Shown in pieces: positions 22,267 through 30,104 of a DNA stretch of 36,209 nucleotides (position 1 is its first letter; each line of letters begins with the position of its first letter). The position numbers were made by a program, and so were the translations under genes. The notes below the pieces were generated by a model. That model was given only the letters and a program-made list of their open reading frames with translations, was not told the DNA's origin and did not search any database. The stretch comes from Bacteriovoracaceae bacterium UBA4097 (GTDB lineage Bacteria > Bdellovibrionota > Bacteriovoracia > Bacteriovoracales > Bacteriovoracaceae). The stretch spans positions 1,107 to 37,315 of the forward strand of contig DFXX01000048.1 in NCBI GenBank assembly GCA_002381765.1, read 5' to 3'.

Positions 22267-23184
22267 TTATTTCTTACAACGAGCGGAATAAGTTTGTTCA
22301 AACCTATCCAGATCAGGTGTGACTGAAGCCGGACCTCGTTTAGGTCCTTGCTGCATATAGGCAAGTCGCTTTTTATCATTCTCACAAACTTTATTTACGA
22401 CTAAATCAAATTCCATTAAGGCCGCAACAGGATAAGGAACACCATAAGCCGAAGAAATAAAATTTATTTTCGAAGGTTTTAGGTCTGAAAAAGAGCTAGC
22501 GACTTCTCTTTTAACTAACTGACTGTGAAAACTCTTATAATAAGGGCCGACATGGTAAAATAATTCAACGGCGCGCTTATAAGAAAGTCGACCATTATCA
22601 TCTTCTATATCATCGCAGTGAGATCGCGATTGGACATTTTTTGAGAAGAGCTCTTTTAGAACCTTGCATTCGGTCATAAAGGCCTGAACTTCTCCCCCTA
22701 CGCCTTCAATGGTGCTCTTGATAAAATCTTTGGCATTAAATGTTTCGGAATAGGGGTTAAAGCTATCCCTATAAATATAATGAGTCAGTTCATGGGAGAG
22801 ATCTAAGAGAGCGTCATTCCAGGCCAGAGTGCGATTTATGTAAACGACAGAACGAGATTCATAGATTACATGCTCGGGAGAATTTGGACTGAACTTTCTA
22901 ACGAGAGTGGTATCAGTCAGGGACCCCTCACCCACCTTAATAACATCCATTAAGGTATAACCCGATTGAGAAGCCTTAAAACGAGCAGCTTTGAGAAGAC
23001 GACTACCGGTTTCTGAGCGGCCTAGAAGCTCAAAGAGCTTATTGAGATTCTGCTCCTCGCTGGAACTAAAGTTCATCCAACTCCCACCAGTCGGAAGGGA
23101 GCCTTTTACATGAATAGTCTTACCCTCTCCTGCCAGGAGAGAAAACGAAAGACCAGAAATGAGAATAGTCCACAATAGCTTCAT
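22267..23184 (-). CDS. Secreted zinc-metalloprotease-like protein with HExxH motif
   Basis: A 305-residue protein with a signal peptide (MKLLWTILISGLSFSLLAG). LDLSHELTHYIYRD (His about 131 and 135, Glu 132) is a zincin-type HExxH motif. EGVGGEVQAF about 25-30 residues later could give the third ligand (Glu about 160 or 165), as in gluzincins. No named peptidase family is evident. It is the last gene of the lipoprotein operon, 44 bases after the COG3014-like gene. It probably acts in the periplasm or outside the cell, on a substrate that cannot be inferred. Confidence 0.72.
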   Translation of the reverse strand: MKLLWTILISGLSFSLLAGEGKTIHVKGSLPTGGSWMNFSSSEEQNLNKLFELLGRSETGSRLLKAARFKASQSGYTLMDVIKVGEGSLTDTTLVRKFSPNSPEHVIYESRSVVYINRTLAWNDALLDLSHELTHYIYRDSFNPYSETFNAKDFIKSTIEGVGGEVQAFMTECKVLKELFSKNVQSRSHCDDIEDDNGRLSYKRAVELFYHVGPYYKSFHSQLVKREVASSFSDLKPSKINFISSAYGVPYPVAALMEFDLVVNKVCENDKKRLAYMQQGPKRGPASVTPDLDRFEQTYSARCKK

Positions 23185-23228
23185 CCTGGGACTTGTCGGA
23201 AGCTAAAGAAAAAGACTGAGAAAAAATC

Positions 23229-24893
23229 TTAGTTAGGGCGAGAAAAACGAAAGGTGTGAAGAGACTTTCCCGTCTCTTTGACGAGAATATCCCCGAGTAT
23301 TTTAGTCGGTGCCTTTGGTGCTTCTTCTCCCGAATAGTTGGCAAGGCCAATTTTATAGTTTCCGGGAGGAAGAGTGAGCTCCGTCATGCGTATCGCCTGA
23401 GGTAGAGTTGTCCAATGGCGAGTATCGGCTTTTTCTAAGACGGCAAAACCTTTGGTGGCCCCTACATAGGTAGCAAGAGCTGCTGTTTTGGCGAGAAAAT
23501 CACCATCATTGCCTGTCTTCAATTTTTGATACACACCCATCGCAGCGACAATCGCCATAAGGTGGCGAACGGCAACCCGGGATCCCGTCTTGGTATAGCG
23601 AGAAACCACGTCTTCTTCCAAAACCACTTTCGCAATATCCCCATTTTCAGAAATAACTGGAAGAGGCATTTTTTGGATGATCACCCCTTTATCATTTAAA
23701 ACAAACAATTCTAGCCTTTGCACTAACTCAGAAGACTCGATCATCGGTAATTCAAATTCGATAGCAGCTTCATGTACGGCAAGCTTTGTTACACTATGAG
23801 CAAATACGAATTGCCCGGGATTAGTTTTCTGAGTCGGAACCATACCAAGTTTATTCATAGCAAATAAAGTCAAGGCTTCAGCTCCAACGGAAGCAATAAA
23901 GTTTCTTGCTCCTGGATTCGAGACCGCTCCCATGGCTCCTTTAAGTCCGAAGTTAAATGGCTTGCCGACTTTCGGCGGAATCAGTCCTTCTTCTAAAATG
24001 ACTGAAACATTTGAGACAGTACCACTGGCCTTCTGAATTATTTCATTTTTAGGTTTTAAGGATTTAACCTGGTTTTGGAAATCAGGCCCTCTCACGGCTT
24101 TCGTCGTTGCTAATATTTTCCAGTGTAAAAAATCTCTCAGATCCTCATAAGCGAGAGTTTTCTCATAGAGTTTAGAGGGTGGAAGTTTACCTTCCTGAAT
24201 GGCCGCTTCATAGGCCTTGATATACTCAGCATTATTCTTGTTAAAGAGAAAAAAGATCCCGCCCTGGACTTCCAGTATTCCCAAGGCGTCTTTATATAAT
24301 TGCAGGGCAATTTGATTGTCATTTCTGATCTCACTGACTTCATGGATTTGCGCCCCAAAGACCTTAAGCATGAGATCGGTGTGATAGAGAGTTTTACGAC
24401 TGGCCGATCTTTGGAGTTCACTGAAATAGGAATCCCATGCCAGTATAGTTCCCCTTGCCCCTTGTAGATCAAGCTTATTGCCCTTTTCAAGAAAGCGCTC
24501 GTAAAGAGCCTTCGCTAAAAAGTAATGAGCATAAGAGCGCTCATAGCTCGCTCCATAGAAATCATCGGAAGCATCATTGATCAGGAGGCTTGCGGCCTTA
24601 GAGGTTAGTTTCGTCGTAAATAAACGATCAATAAGCTCCAAGGATTTTTGAAAATGAATGACAGCTTCATCCAAATTATTCTGTGCGAGAGTAACCGTTC
24701 CACTTTCTAGATGCCACAAGAGTAGGCTTTTTTGATCTTTCTTAAGCTCGCTTTCTTCAAGTAGCTTTTGAGCCTTGGTATAATCACCCAATGCATAGGC
24801 TTCGCGGTAAGCCTTCATTTGATCCTTCATCCTGGAGGCACAACCCACCAGGATGAAGAGAATAAAAATAGGAAAAACTGATTTTTTTACCAT
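23229..24893 (-). CDS. TPR-containing lipoprotein (COG3014-like)
   Basis: A 554-residue lipoprotein (lipobox FILVGCAS, Cys about 18). Tetratricopeptide-like helical repeats occupy the first third (AYREAYALGDYTKAQKLLEESEL and LDEAVIHFQKSLELIDRLF). The C-terminal part has FNFGLKGAMGAVSNPGARNFIASVGAEALTLFAMNKLG and RMTELTLPPGNYKIGLANYSG. The length, TPR start and LPPGNY segment match what I recall of COG3014 proteins, which often sit next to LpoB-like and LPP20 lipoproteins. The start overlaps the upstream stop by seven bases. A role in envelope assembly is inferred. Confidence 0.72.
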   Translation of the reverse strand: MVKKSVFPIFILFILVGCASRMKDQMKAYREAYALGDYTKAQKLLEESELKKDQKSLLLWHLESGTVTLAQNNLDEAVIHFQKSLELIDRLFTTKLTSKAASLLINDASDDFYGASYERSYAHYFLAKALYERFLEKGNKLDLQGARGTILAWDSYFSELQRSASRKTLYHTDLMLKVFGAQIHEVSEIRNDNQIALQLYKDALGILEVQGGIFFLFNKNNAEYIKAYEAAIQEGKLPPSKLYEKTLAYEDLRDFLHWKILATTKAVRGPDFQNQVKSLKPKNEIIQKASGTVSNVSVILEEGLIPPKVGKPFNFGLKGAMGAVSNPGARNFIASVGAEALTLFAMNKLGMVPTQKTNPGQFVFAHSVTKLAVHEAAIEFELPMIESSELVQRLELFVLNDKGVIIQKMPLPVISENGDIAKVVLEEDVVSRYTKTGSRVAVRHLMAIVAAMGVYQKLKTGNDGDFLAKTAALATYVGATKGFAVLEKADTRHWTTLPQAIRMTELTLPPGNYKIGLANYSGEEAPKAPTKILGDILVKETGKSLHTFRFSRPN

Positions 24894-25492
24894 CCGAGAG
24901 AAGATTTCTCGGAGTATTTAAAGACTTTAGTTCTGGCCCTTAGAACTTCTGTCGCTTTTTCAATATCAGTCATACGAATATTAACTGAATACTCTTTAAT
25001 GGTTTTTCCGTCACGCTTCTCTGGCTTCATATAGACGTTTCCAAAGATCATGATATCAGCCCCTGTCTGCTTTCCGATTTTTTTAGCAGTCGCAGGATCA
25101 ACCATTCCATCGTTCTGATAAGTAATTTCTTTTAGAATACTTTCACGTGCCTGGTTGTCTACTAATTCATAATCACCTGATAAAGACAACTCATTTAAGA
25201 GTTCATCGTTCAGATCACCAATCGGAAAATAAGCTTCTGAAGTTTGGTTCTGAACTTCTGCAATAAAGACCTTAGGTGTTCCATATCTGGATTTCATACG
25301 AGCAAATCCAGGATGAGACTTCATTTGTTTAGTAATGTCGTTAATTGCCTGAGTCGTATCAGCACTCATCCAATTATCAGTAATTGATAAACCTTTTTCA
25401 TCCGATTCTGTAGCATCAACTCTTTTGGCCTTGAAGCCACCGCATGAAGCGACTAGCATCGACAATGATAGAATAACGGCTAGATAATTCAT
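24887..25492 (-). CDS. LpoB-like lipoprotein (penicillin-binding-protein activator family)
   Basis: A 201-residue lipoprotein (lipobox SMLVASCGG, Cys about 17). KVFIAEVQNQTSEAYFPIGDLNDELLNELSLSGDYELVDNQARESILKEI and GADIMIFGNVYMKPEKRDGKTIKEYSVNIRMTDIEKATEVL match the PF13036/LpoB fold. In E. coli LpoB reaches through peptidoglycan from the outer membrane to activate PBP1B. Remote members in other phyla have not been shown to do this, so the activity is inferred. TAAGGAG lies before the ATG. Confidence 0.82.
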   Translation of the reverse strand: MNYLAVILSLSMLVASCGGFKAKRVDATESDEKGLSITDNWMSADTTQAINDITKQMKSHPGFARMKSRYGTPKVFIAEVQNQTSEAYFPIGDLNDELLNELSLSGDYELVDNQARESILKEITYQNDGMVDPATAKKIGKQTGADIMIFGNVYMKPEKRDGKTIKEYSVNIRMTDIEKATEVLRARTKVFKYSEKSSLGW

Positions 25493-25501
25493 TTTTTCTC
25501 C

Positions 25502-26185
25502 TTAGATTTCGCCTTGGCGAGCCTTAATGAAGTCTTCGCCAAGATTTTGCAATGCTTTTTTAACGTTCTCTTTAGTATCTTTATCATCAGCTTTTTTAAC
25601 GACTTCTTCAGAGGCCTTATCCACAGCTGCTTTAAGTCTTTCTTTTTCCATTCTGATAAGGCTGGCACAAGTAAAGCCAATGTAGTCTTTCTTAGCACCT
25701 AGCTTTTTGGTGTAGTGACGCTTTTCCCAATAAGTCTTGATTACTGCTGCTCCATTGATCATGCCCTGAACTCTTTCGGCCAGAGTGTTCTCAACAAATT
25801 CTCGCATTGGTTGAGTCTTTGGATTGTTGGCATCGATAGCTGCTTGTCCTTCCTGAGAAGCTCCCAGAGACTTTTGAATGAAAGTAGTAATTTCCGATGC
25901 GATATCAGATCGAACATTGGCCTTGGCAAGATTACAAGCAATCTCTCTATTAACCTTTGGTTCTGTCTCAAAAGAGAAGTAGCGGTAGCTAGATGTGTCC
26001 ATTTTTTCCTGTTCGACCCAAACCTCGGCATCTTCGATCCAGCCTGGACGGATGGTAGAAGAAGCATCACGGACTTCAAAATCGCGAACGATCGTCTTAG
26101 AATTATCAACATCCTTTACCTGTCTCTTACTAGAGCAGGCAATGGTAAGTGATAAAATCATCATTAAAGGTAACAGCTTCAGCAT
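25502..26185 (-). CDS. LPP20-family lipoprotein
   Basis: A 227-residue lipoprotein (MLKLLPLMMILSLTIACSS, Cys about 17). After RPGWIEDAEVWVEQ comes a segment with REIACNLAKANVRSDIASEITTFIQKSL, the typical LPP20 pattern of a family also found in flagellar FlgP-type proteins. The tail (ERLKAAVDKASEEVVKKADDKDTKENVKKALQN) is a charged helix. AAGGAG precedes the start. It lies between a second LPP20-like gene and the LpoB-like gene. Confidence 0.75.
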   Translation of the reverse strand: MLKLLPLMMILSLTIACSSKRQVKDVDNSKTIVRDFEVRDASSTIRPGWIEDAEVWVEQEKMDTSSYRYFSFETEPKVNREIACNLAKANVRSDIASEITTFIQKSLGASQEGQAAIDANNPKTQPMREFVENTLAERVQGMINGAAVIKTYWEKRHYTKKLGAKKDYIGFTCASLIRMEKERLKAAVDKASEEVVKKADDKDTKENVKKALQNLGEDFIKARQGEI

Positions 26186-26201
26186 GAGAGCTCCTTGTTT
26201 A

Positions 26202-27158
26202 TCAATCTAAATGTAATGCAGATAAGTTTTGTTCAAGATAATTATTGAAGTACTTTTTCACTTTAAGGAGGGCATCGGCCTGAGTGCGACCTGTCACTGT
26301 TTCAGAAGTTGAAATAGTTTTATTCATATTACCTTCTTCAATACTGGTAAGAGATAAAGTAAAAGTAAATTTTTCGAATCCCTTCACATTAAGATGCTCC
26401 CGAATAGAGGTAACATTCATAGACAGGGCCTTTGAGGAATTCCCCTTAACCAACTTAAAGCCTGCTTCAGTGAGAAGTTCTTCAATCTTTTCAGTCATCC
26501 AATCTGGTGCTTGACCGATTTTCAGGTTGAGGGCAACGGGATTTGTCTTTGTTTCTCTCCAGCTCAAGACTTCTTCATAGGAAACGGCAGCAGGTCTGGG
26601 ATTTCCCGAGATAATTGAGTATCTCTCATTAAGCTTCTCTCTCTCCAGGGTAAGTCTCACTAATTTCCTCATGCTCGTACGCTGACGAGACTTCCAGAGT
26701 AGAGATATTTCTTTATCCAGCAGATAGAGTCTGTTACCGATAAGTTCGCTCCCCTTACTGCGGTCAAGAGAAGCTAGGGAATAAGATAGCCCGTCTTTCT
26801 TGAAATGCTTTTTAATCTGAACTGTCTCGAGAATTTGATTCACGGACTCCTCGAGCGAGTGCTGAACATCCTGTCTGACACTTGCCTGCCAGGGAGTGGC
26901 CTCAGCTGAGATGGTTTGAACTTTGAACTCAGATTTAACCTGAACTTCAAAGATACTTGCCAAATTATTCCTGGCAGCCGCATCTGCTTTTCGAAAGGTC
27001 TTGCCTTCTCCGGTAGCACATAGCTCCTGAGCTTCCAGGCAGGAATGGTAAGGAGAATAAACCCATTCAGGAACTTCATGGGAAGTTTCAGGAGGGGTGG
27101 GGCCTGTTTTTAGTTGCGAGCATGCGCAAAAAAGCAGAAAACACAGTGCATATTTCAT
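26202..27158 (-). CDS. LPP20-family lipoprotein, first gene of the envelope operon
   Basis: A 318-residue lipoprotein with lipobox LLFCACSQ (Cys about 13). VPEWVYSPYHSCLEAQELCATGEGKTFRKADAAARNNLASIFEVQVKSEF is the LPP20 domain. The C-terminal half contains a beta-rich segment (SKALSMNVTSIREHLNVKGFEKFTFTLSLTSIEEG) possibly of the FlgT or LpoB type. ATG 27158 is chosen over TTG 27164 because the candidate promoter would begin transcription near 27160. No ribosome binding site is seen, so translation may be leaderless. It starts the operon running to 22267. Confidence 0.72.
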   Translation of the reverse strand: MKYALCFLLFCACSQLKTGPTPPETSHEVPEWVYSPYHSCLEAQELCATGEGKTFRKADAAARNNLASIFEVQVKSEFKVQTISAEATPWQASVRQDVQHSLEESVNQILETVQIKKHFKKDGLSYSLASLDRSKGSELIGNRLYLLDKEISLLWKSRQRTSMRKLVRLTLEREKLNERYSIISGNPRPAAVSYEEVLSWRETKTNPVALNLKIGQAPDWMTEKIEELLTEAGFKLVKGNSSKALSMNVTSIREHLNVKGFEKFTFTLSLTSIEEGNMNKTISTSETVTGRTQADALLKVKKYFNNYLEQNLSALHLD

Positions 27159-27166
27159 TTGCAAAA

Positions 27167-27195
27167 ATTCTGTACCGCTTCTGGATCAAAGTCAA
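27167..27195 (-). promoter_or_regulatory. Candidate promoter of the envelope lipoprotein operon
   Basis: On the minus strand TTGACT (27195-27190), a 17-bp spacer and CAGAAT (27172-27167) lie immediately upstream of ATG 27158. The predicted start point is one or two bases before the ATG, so the mRNA would be leaderless. Confidence 0.4.
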
Positions 27196-27303
27196 ATAGA
27201 CTCTTGTTTTTTGACACGTGGCTCTTTTATTGACGGCTATTAAGCAGGAGCATAATCTTAAGTGTTTAAAATAAACATTCCTGACAAAAACCGGAGGCCA
27301 TTT

Positions 27304-27882
27304 ATGGAACACAAATTACCAGAACTTCCCTATGCAAAAGACGCTCTTCAGCCTCACATTTCGGCTGAGACTTTAGAATACCATCATGGTAAGCACCACA
27401 ATGCTTATGTGACTAATCTTAATAACCTTATCAAAGGTACTAAGTATGAAAACATGTCGCTAGAAGAGATCATCACAAGCTCAGAAGCTGGAATTTTTAA
27501 TAATTCAGCCCAAGTATGGAACCATACTTTCTTCTGGAACTGTCTTTCTCCAAAGGGCGGCGGAGCTCCTACTGGTAAAGTAAGCGAAATGATTAATAAG
27601 AAATGGGGATCCTTTGATAAATTCAAGGAAGAGTTCACTAAAGCCGCTACTACTAACTTCGGTTCTGGATGGACTTGGCTTATTCAAAATAAGCAAGGCG
27701 ATGTAGAAATCTTCAATACTGGCAATGCTAATACACCAATGACATCTGGTCATAAGGCCCTCCTTACCCTAGATGTTTGGGAACATGCTTATTATATCGA
27801 TTATCGTAATTCTCGCCCAAATTTCATCAATGCTTTCTGGAACTTGGTAAATTGGGACTTTGTTAACCAAAACATTCAATAG
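27304..27882 (+). CDS. sodB: Iron superoxide dismutase
   Basis: A 192-residue enzyme that converts superoxide to peroxide and oxygen. Metal ligands correspond to H27, H74, D157 and H161 in HHGKHHNAYV, AQVWNHTFFWNC and DVWEHAYYIDY. The Gln in NNSAQVWNHTFFWNCLSPKGGG and the overall length of the E. coli SodB (193) point to the Fe type. No signal peptide is present, so it is cytoplasmic. The start is ATG 27304 with GGAGG ahead of it; the upstream ATG-like extension is not needed. Confidence 0.94.
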   Translation: MEHKLPELPYAKDALQPHISAETLEYHHGKHHNAYVTNLNNLIKGTKYENMSLEEIITSSEAGIFNNSAQVWNHTFFWNCLSPKGGGAPTGKVSEMINKKWGSFDKFKEEFTKAATTNFGSGWTWLIQNKQGDVEIFNTGNANTPMTSGHKALLTLDVWEHAYYIDYRNSRPNFINAFWNLVNWDFVNQNIQ

Positions 27883-27891
27883 TTTTTCCTG

Positions 27892-27919
27892 AGAGTTGGG
27901 GGAATCTTCCCTCAACTCT
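27892..27919 (+). terminator. Hairpin after sodB
   Basis: A 12-bp stem with one G-U pair (27892-27903 with 27908-27919) and a four-base loop starts nine bases after the sodB stop. It lacks a T-run (TAACTC follows), so it may be a weak or Rho-assisted terminator or an mRNA 3' stabiliser. Confidence 0.4.
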
Positions 27920-27970
27920 TAACTCAAACTTAACCTTCCGACTTTACCCAGCTTCTGATATAAGATTTCC

Positions 27971-28663
27971 ATGAAAAAAGTGAATATTTTGGTTATTGAG
28001 GATGAAAAAGACATCCAGGATCTCATCTGTTTTCAACTAAAATCAGAAGGCCATCATGTTATTGTTCATGATCGAGCCGACCCTGCCCTTTCCTTATTAG
28101 AAAGAGAAGAGCCCATCGATTTGTTTATCATTGACTGGATGCTACCAGGTTCAATGAATGGTCTTGAATTTACTAAGAAGATAAGATCTCATAAGGCCTA
28201 TAAAGAGACACCGATAGTAATGCTTACGGCCCTTACCCAGCCAGATAATATTGTGGCCGGACTAGATGCAGGCGCCGACGATTACATTACCAAACCATTT
28301 GATCTTGCAGTCCTTCAGGCCAGAGTCCGCGTGCAATTAAGAGATACCTCGGCCAATGCTTCCAGTGATCTTATGGATTTCGGTTTACTCAAAATTGAAA
28401 ACTCCAAATGTCGAGTCCATGTGAATGATATAGAAATTAATCTAACCTCTACCGAATTCAAGATTCTTCAAATGCTTGCCCAAAGACCAGGACACGTCTT
28501 TACCCGGGAGCAGTTCATCAGCAATATCCTAGGTGAACACGTTTTTGTTACCGGAAGAACTATCGATACCCATATCGCTGGTCTCAGAAAAAAACTTGGT
28601 GATGGTTCAAATTTGATTGAAACAATTCGAGGTATCGGCTACCGGTTTAAAGATGCCTTATAA
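27971..28663 (+). CDS. PhoB-type response regulator (OmpR/PhoB family)
   Basis: A 230-residue protein. The receiver domain has the acidic pair in VIEDEKD, phospho-acceptor Asp in IIDWMLPG (about D55), Thr in VMLTA (about T86) and Lys in YITKPF (about K108). The C-terminal winged helix (about 130-230) has LTSTEFKILQMLAQRPGHVFTREQF and GRTIDTHIAGLRKKLGDGSNLIETIRGIGYRF. It is a DNA-binding regulator paired with the histidine kinase that overlaps it by 11 bases. Its target and signal are unknown; the pairing resembles PhoB/PhoR, but no phosphate genes lie nearby. Confidence 0.92.
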   Translation: MKKVNILVIEDEKDIQDLICFQLKSEGHHVIVHDRADPALSLLEREEPIDLFIIDWMLPGSMNGLEFTKKIRSHKAYKETPIVMLTALTQPDNIVAGLDAGADDYITKPFDLAVLQARVRVQLRDTSANASSDLMDFGLLKIENSKCRVHVNDIEINLTSTEFKILQMLAQRPGHVFTREQFISNILGEHVFVTGRTIDTHIAGLRKKLGDGSNLIETIRGIGYRFKDAL

Positions 28664-30104
28664 AATAGCCTATCCCTGGTTCTTCTTTTATAAGATTGTT
28701 CGAATTTCGCTGTTAGTATTTCTACCAGGCCTATTATTATGCATTTACCTTTCCCGAAGCGCCTTTAAGGAAAATTTGCTCGAAAGCAGCTCGGCATTAA
28801 TCCCTATTGAAGCTCAGTTAACTAGCTTTGATGAAAACATACTTTTACAGATTATCCCCGTAGCAGTTATTAGTTACCTCCTATTTATTTTCTTTTTCTA
28901 TCGCCTCACTCGTCCCCTAGGAAATGTCCTTGCAAAGGTTCAGACGCTTAAAGGTGATATTCCCTTCGAGCGGACCTTAAGGCATTTTTATCAAAAAGAT
29001 GAATGGGCCCATATCGAAGAAGCCTTAAGTAAGGCGGACAAACGTCTTCAAGAACAGATTAGCCGAGTCAAAAGTGAAAATGAAAAGATTGGGGCCATTC
29101 TTGAATCGATTTATGACGATATTATAGCCATCGATAACTTTGAGACCGTTCTTTTTTATAATACGAATTTTAAACGGAACTTTTTTCAGAAAAAAAGCGA
29201 AGGCGATATAATTCCAAAGATCTGGCACACCTTTTCAGATGAAGAAGTACTAAAGGCTTTCCGACATGTTCTAAAAACCGGCGAAAACTCTTCTTTAAAA
29301 GGCATGAATTTTCTCTCATCCAGACATCCTGACAGATACTTTGACCTCACCATCACTCCCCTTCGGGGTAGCGACGGTTTGGTCAATGGCGCACTAGGGG
29401 TATTTTATGATGTCACAGAATTCAAGCTCACAGAACAGATGAGGGTAGACTTCGTGGCAAATGTTTCGCATGAAATCAGAACCCCACTAACCTCCATCAA
29501 GGGCTATACTCAGATTCTGCAGTCTAATCTCAAGGGATTAGACGAAGACTCGAGACTATTTCTCACTCGAATTATTTCTAATACAGAGCGGATGATTTCT
29601 CTTTTCAATGATCTTCTCAATCTATCTGTCATTGAGTCTAAAAACTTAGTACGTTTTGAGGAACTTGATCTCACCTCGCTCATTGAAGGTGTGACCCAGA
29701 ATATTCAAACCAATTATGCCAATAAAAATGTCCACGTCGAGTTGGACTTGAAGCTTCCTATGATCCGAGGTGATCAACGGCTAATCGAGCAAGTTATCTC
29801 TAACCTCATCGACAATGCCTGCAAGTATTCAGGTGAAGAAATTTCTATCAAGGTTGAAAGCTTTGAGAAAGATAAACGGGGATATATCATCGTCGCAGAT
29901 AAGGGCCCAGGAATTTCTAAAGAACATCTTCAAAGAATTTTTGAGCGCTTCTACCGTATTGATCCCTCTCGAGAATCTATGCGAGGCACCGGTCTGGGAC
30001 TCTCCATTGTTAAGCACATTATCGCAAAACATGGTGGGAGAATTTGGGCCGAGAGTGAGGACAAGAAAGGGACGGCCTTTGTCATTGAATTGCCTTTAGA
30101 ATAG
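28653..30104 (+). CDS. PhoR-like sensor histidine kinase
   Basis: A 483-residue membrane kinase. Two transmembrane segments (SLLVFLPGLLLCIYL and IPVAVISYLLFIFFFYRL) enclose a short periplasmic loop of about 40 residues. A PAS-like domain (IGAILESIYDDIIAIDNFETVLFYN) follows. The H box is VSHEIRTPLTSIKGY (His about 273). Next come the N box NLIDNACKYS, DKGPGIS, FERFYRIDPS and GTGLGLSIVKHI. ATG 28653 is chosen as the start, with the in-frame TTG upstream at 28617 less likely. The short loop suggests sensing through the membrane or a partner rather than a large ligand domain. The stop overlaps by nine bases that of a convergent gene. Confidence 0.91.
   Translation: MPYKIAYPWFFFYKIVRISLLVFLPGLLLCIYLSRSAFKENLLESSSALIPIEAQLTSFDENILLQIIPVAVISYLLFIFFFYRLTRPLGNVLAKVQTLKGDIPFERTLRHFYQKDEWAHIEEALSKADKRLQEQISRVKSENEKIGAILESIYDDIIAIDNFETVLFYNTNFKRNFFQKKSEGDIIPKIWHTFSDEEVLKAFRHVLKTGENSSLKGMNFLSSRHPDRYFDLTITPLRGSDGLVNGALGVFYDVTEFKLTEQMRVDFVANVSHEIRTPLTSIKGYTQILQSNLKGLDEDSRLFLTRIISNTERMISLFNDLLNLSVIESKNLVRFEELDLTSLIEGVTQNIQTNYANKNVHVELDLKLPMIRGDQRLIEQVISNLIDNACKYSGEEISIKVESFEKDKRGYIIVADKGPGISKEHLQRIFERFYRIDPSRESMRGTGLGLSIVKHIIAKHGGRIWAESEDKKGTAFVIELPLE

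Noticed and set aside
25514..26210. Plus-strand ORFs within the lipoprotein operon
   Set aside because: They are antisense shadows of the LPP20-type genes and lack a promoter, ribosome binding site or terminator of the kind seen for the 5550-5675 gene.
27211..27256. TTGACA (27211) and TTGACG (27230) with CATAAT (27251) as a sodB promoter
   Set aside because: Spacing to a good -10 is only 15 bp for the second and no acceptable -10 follows the first at 17 bp, so I do not call it.
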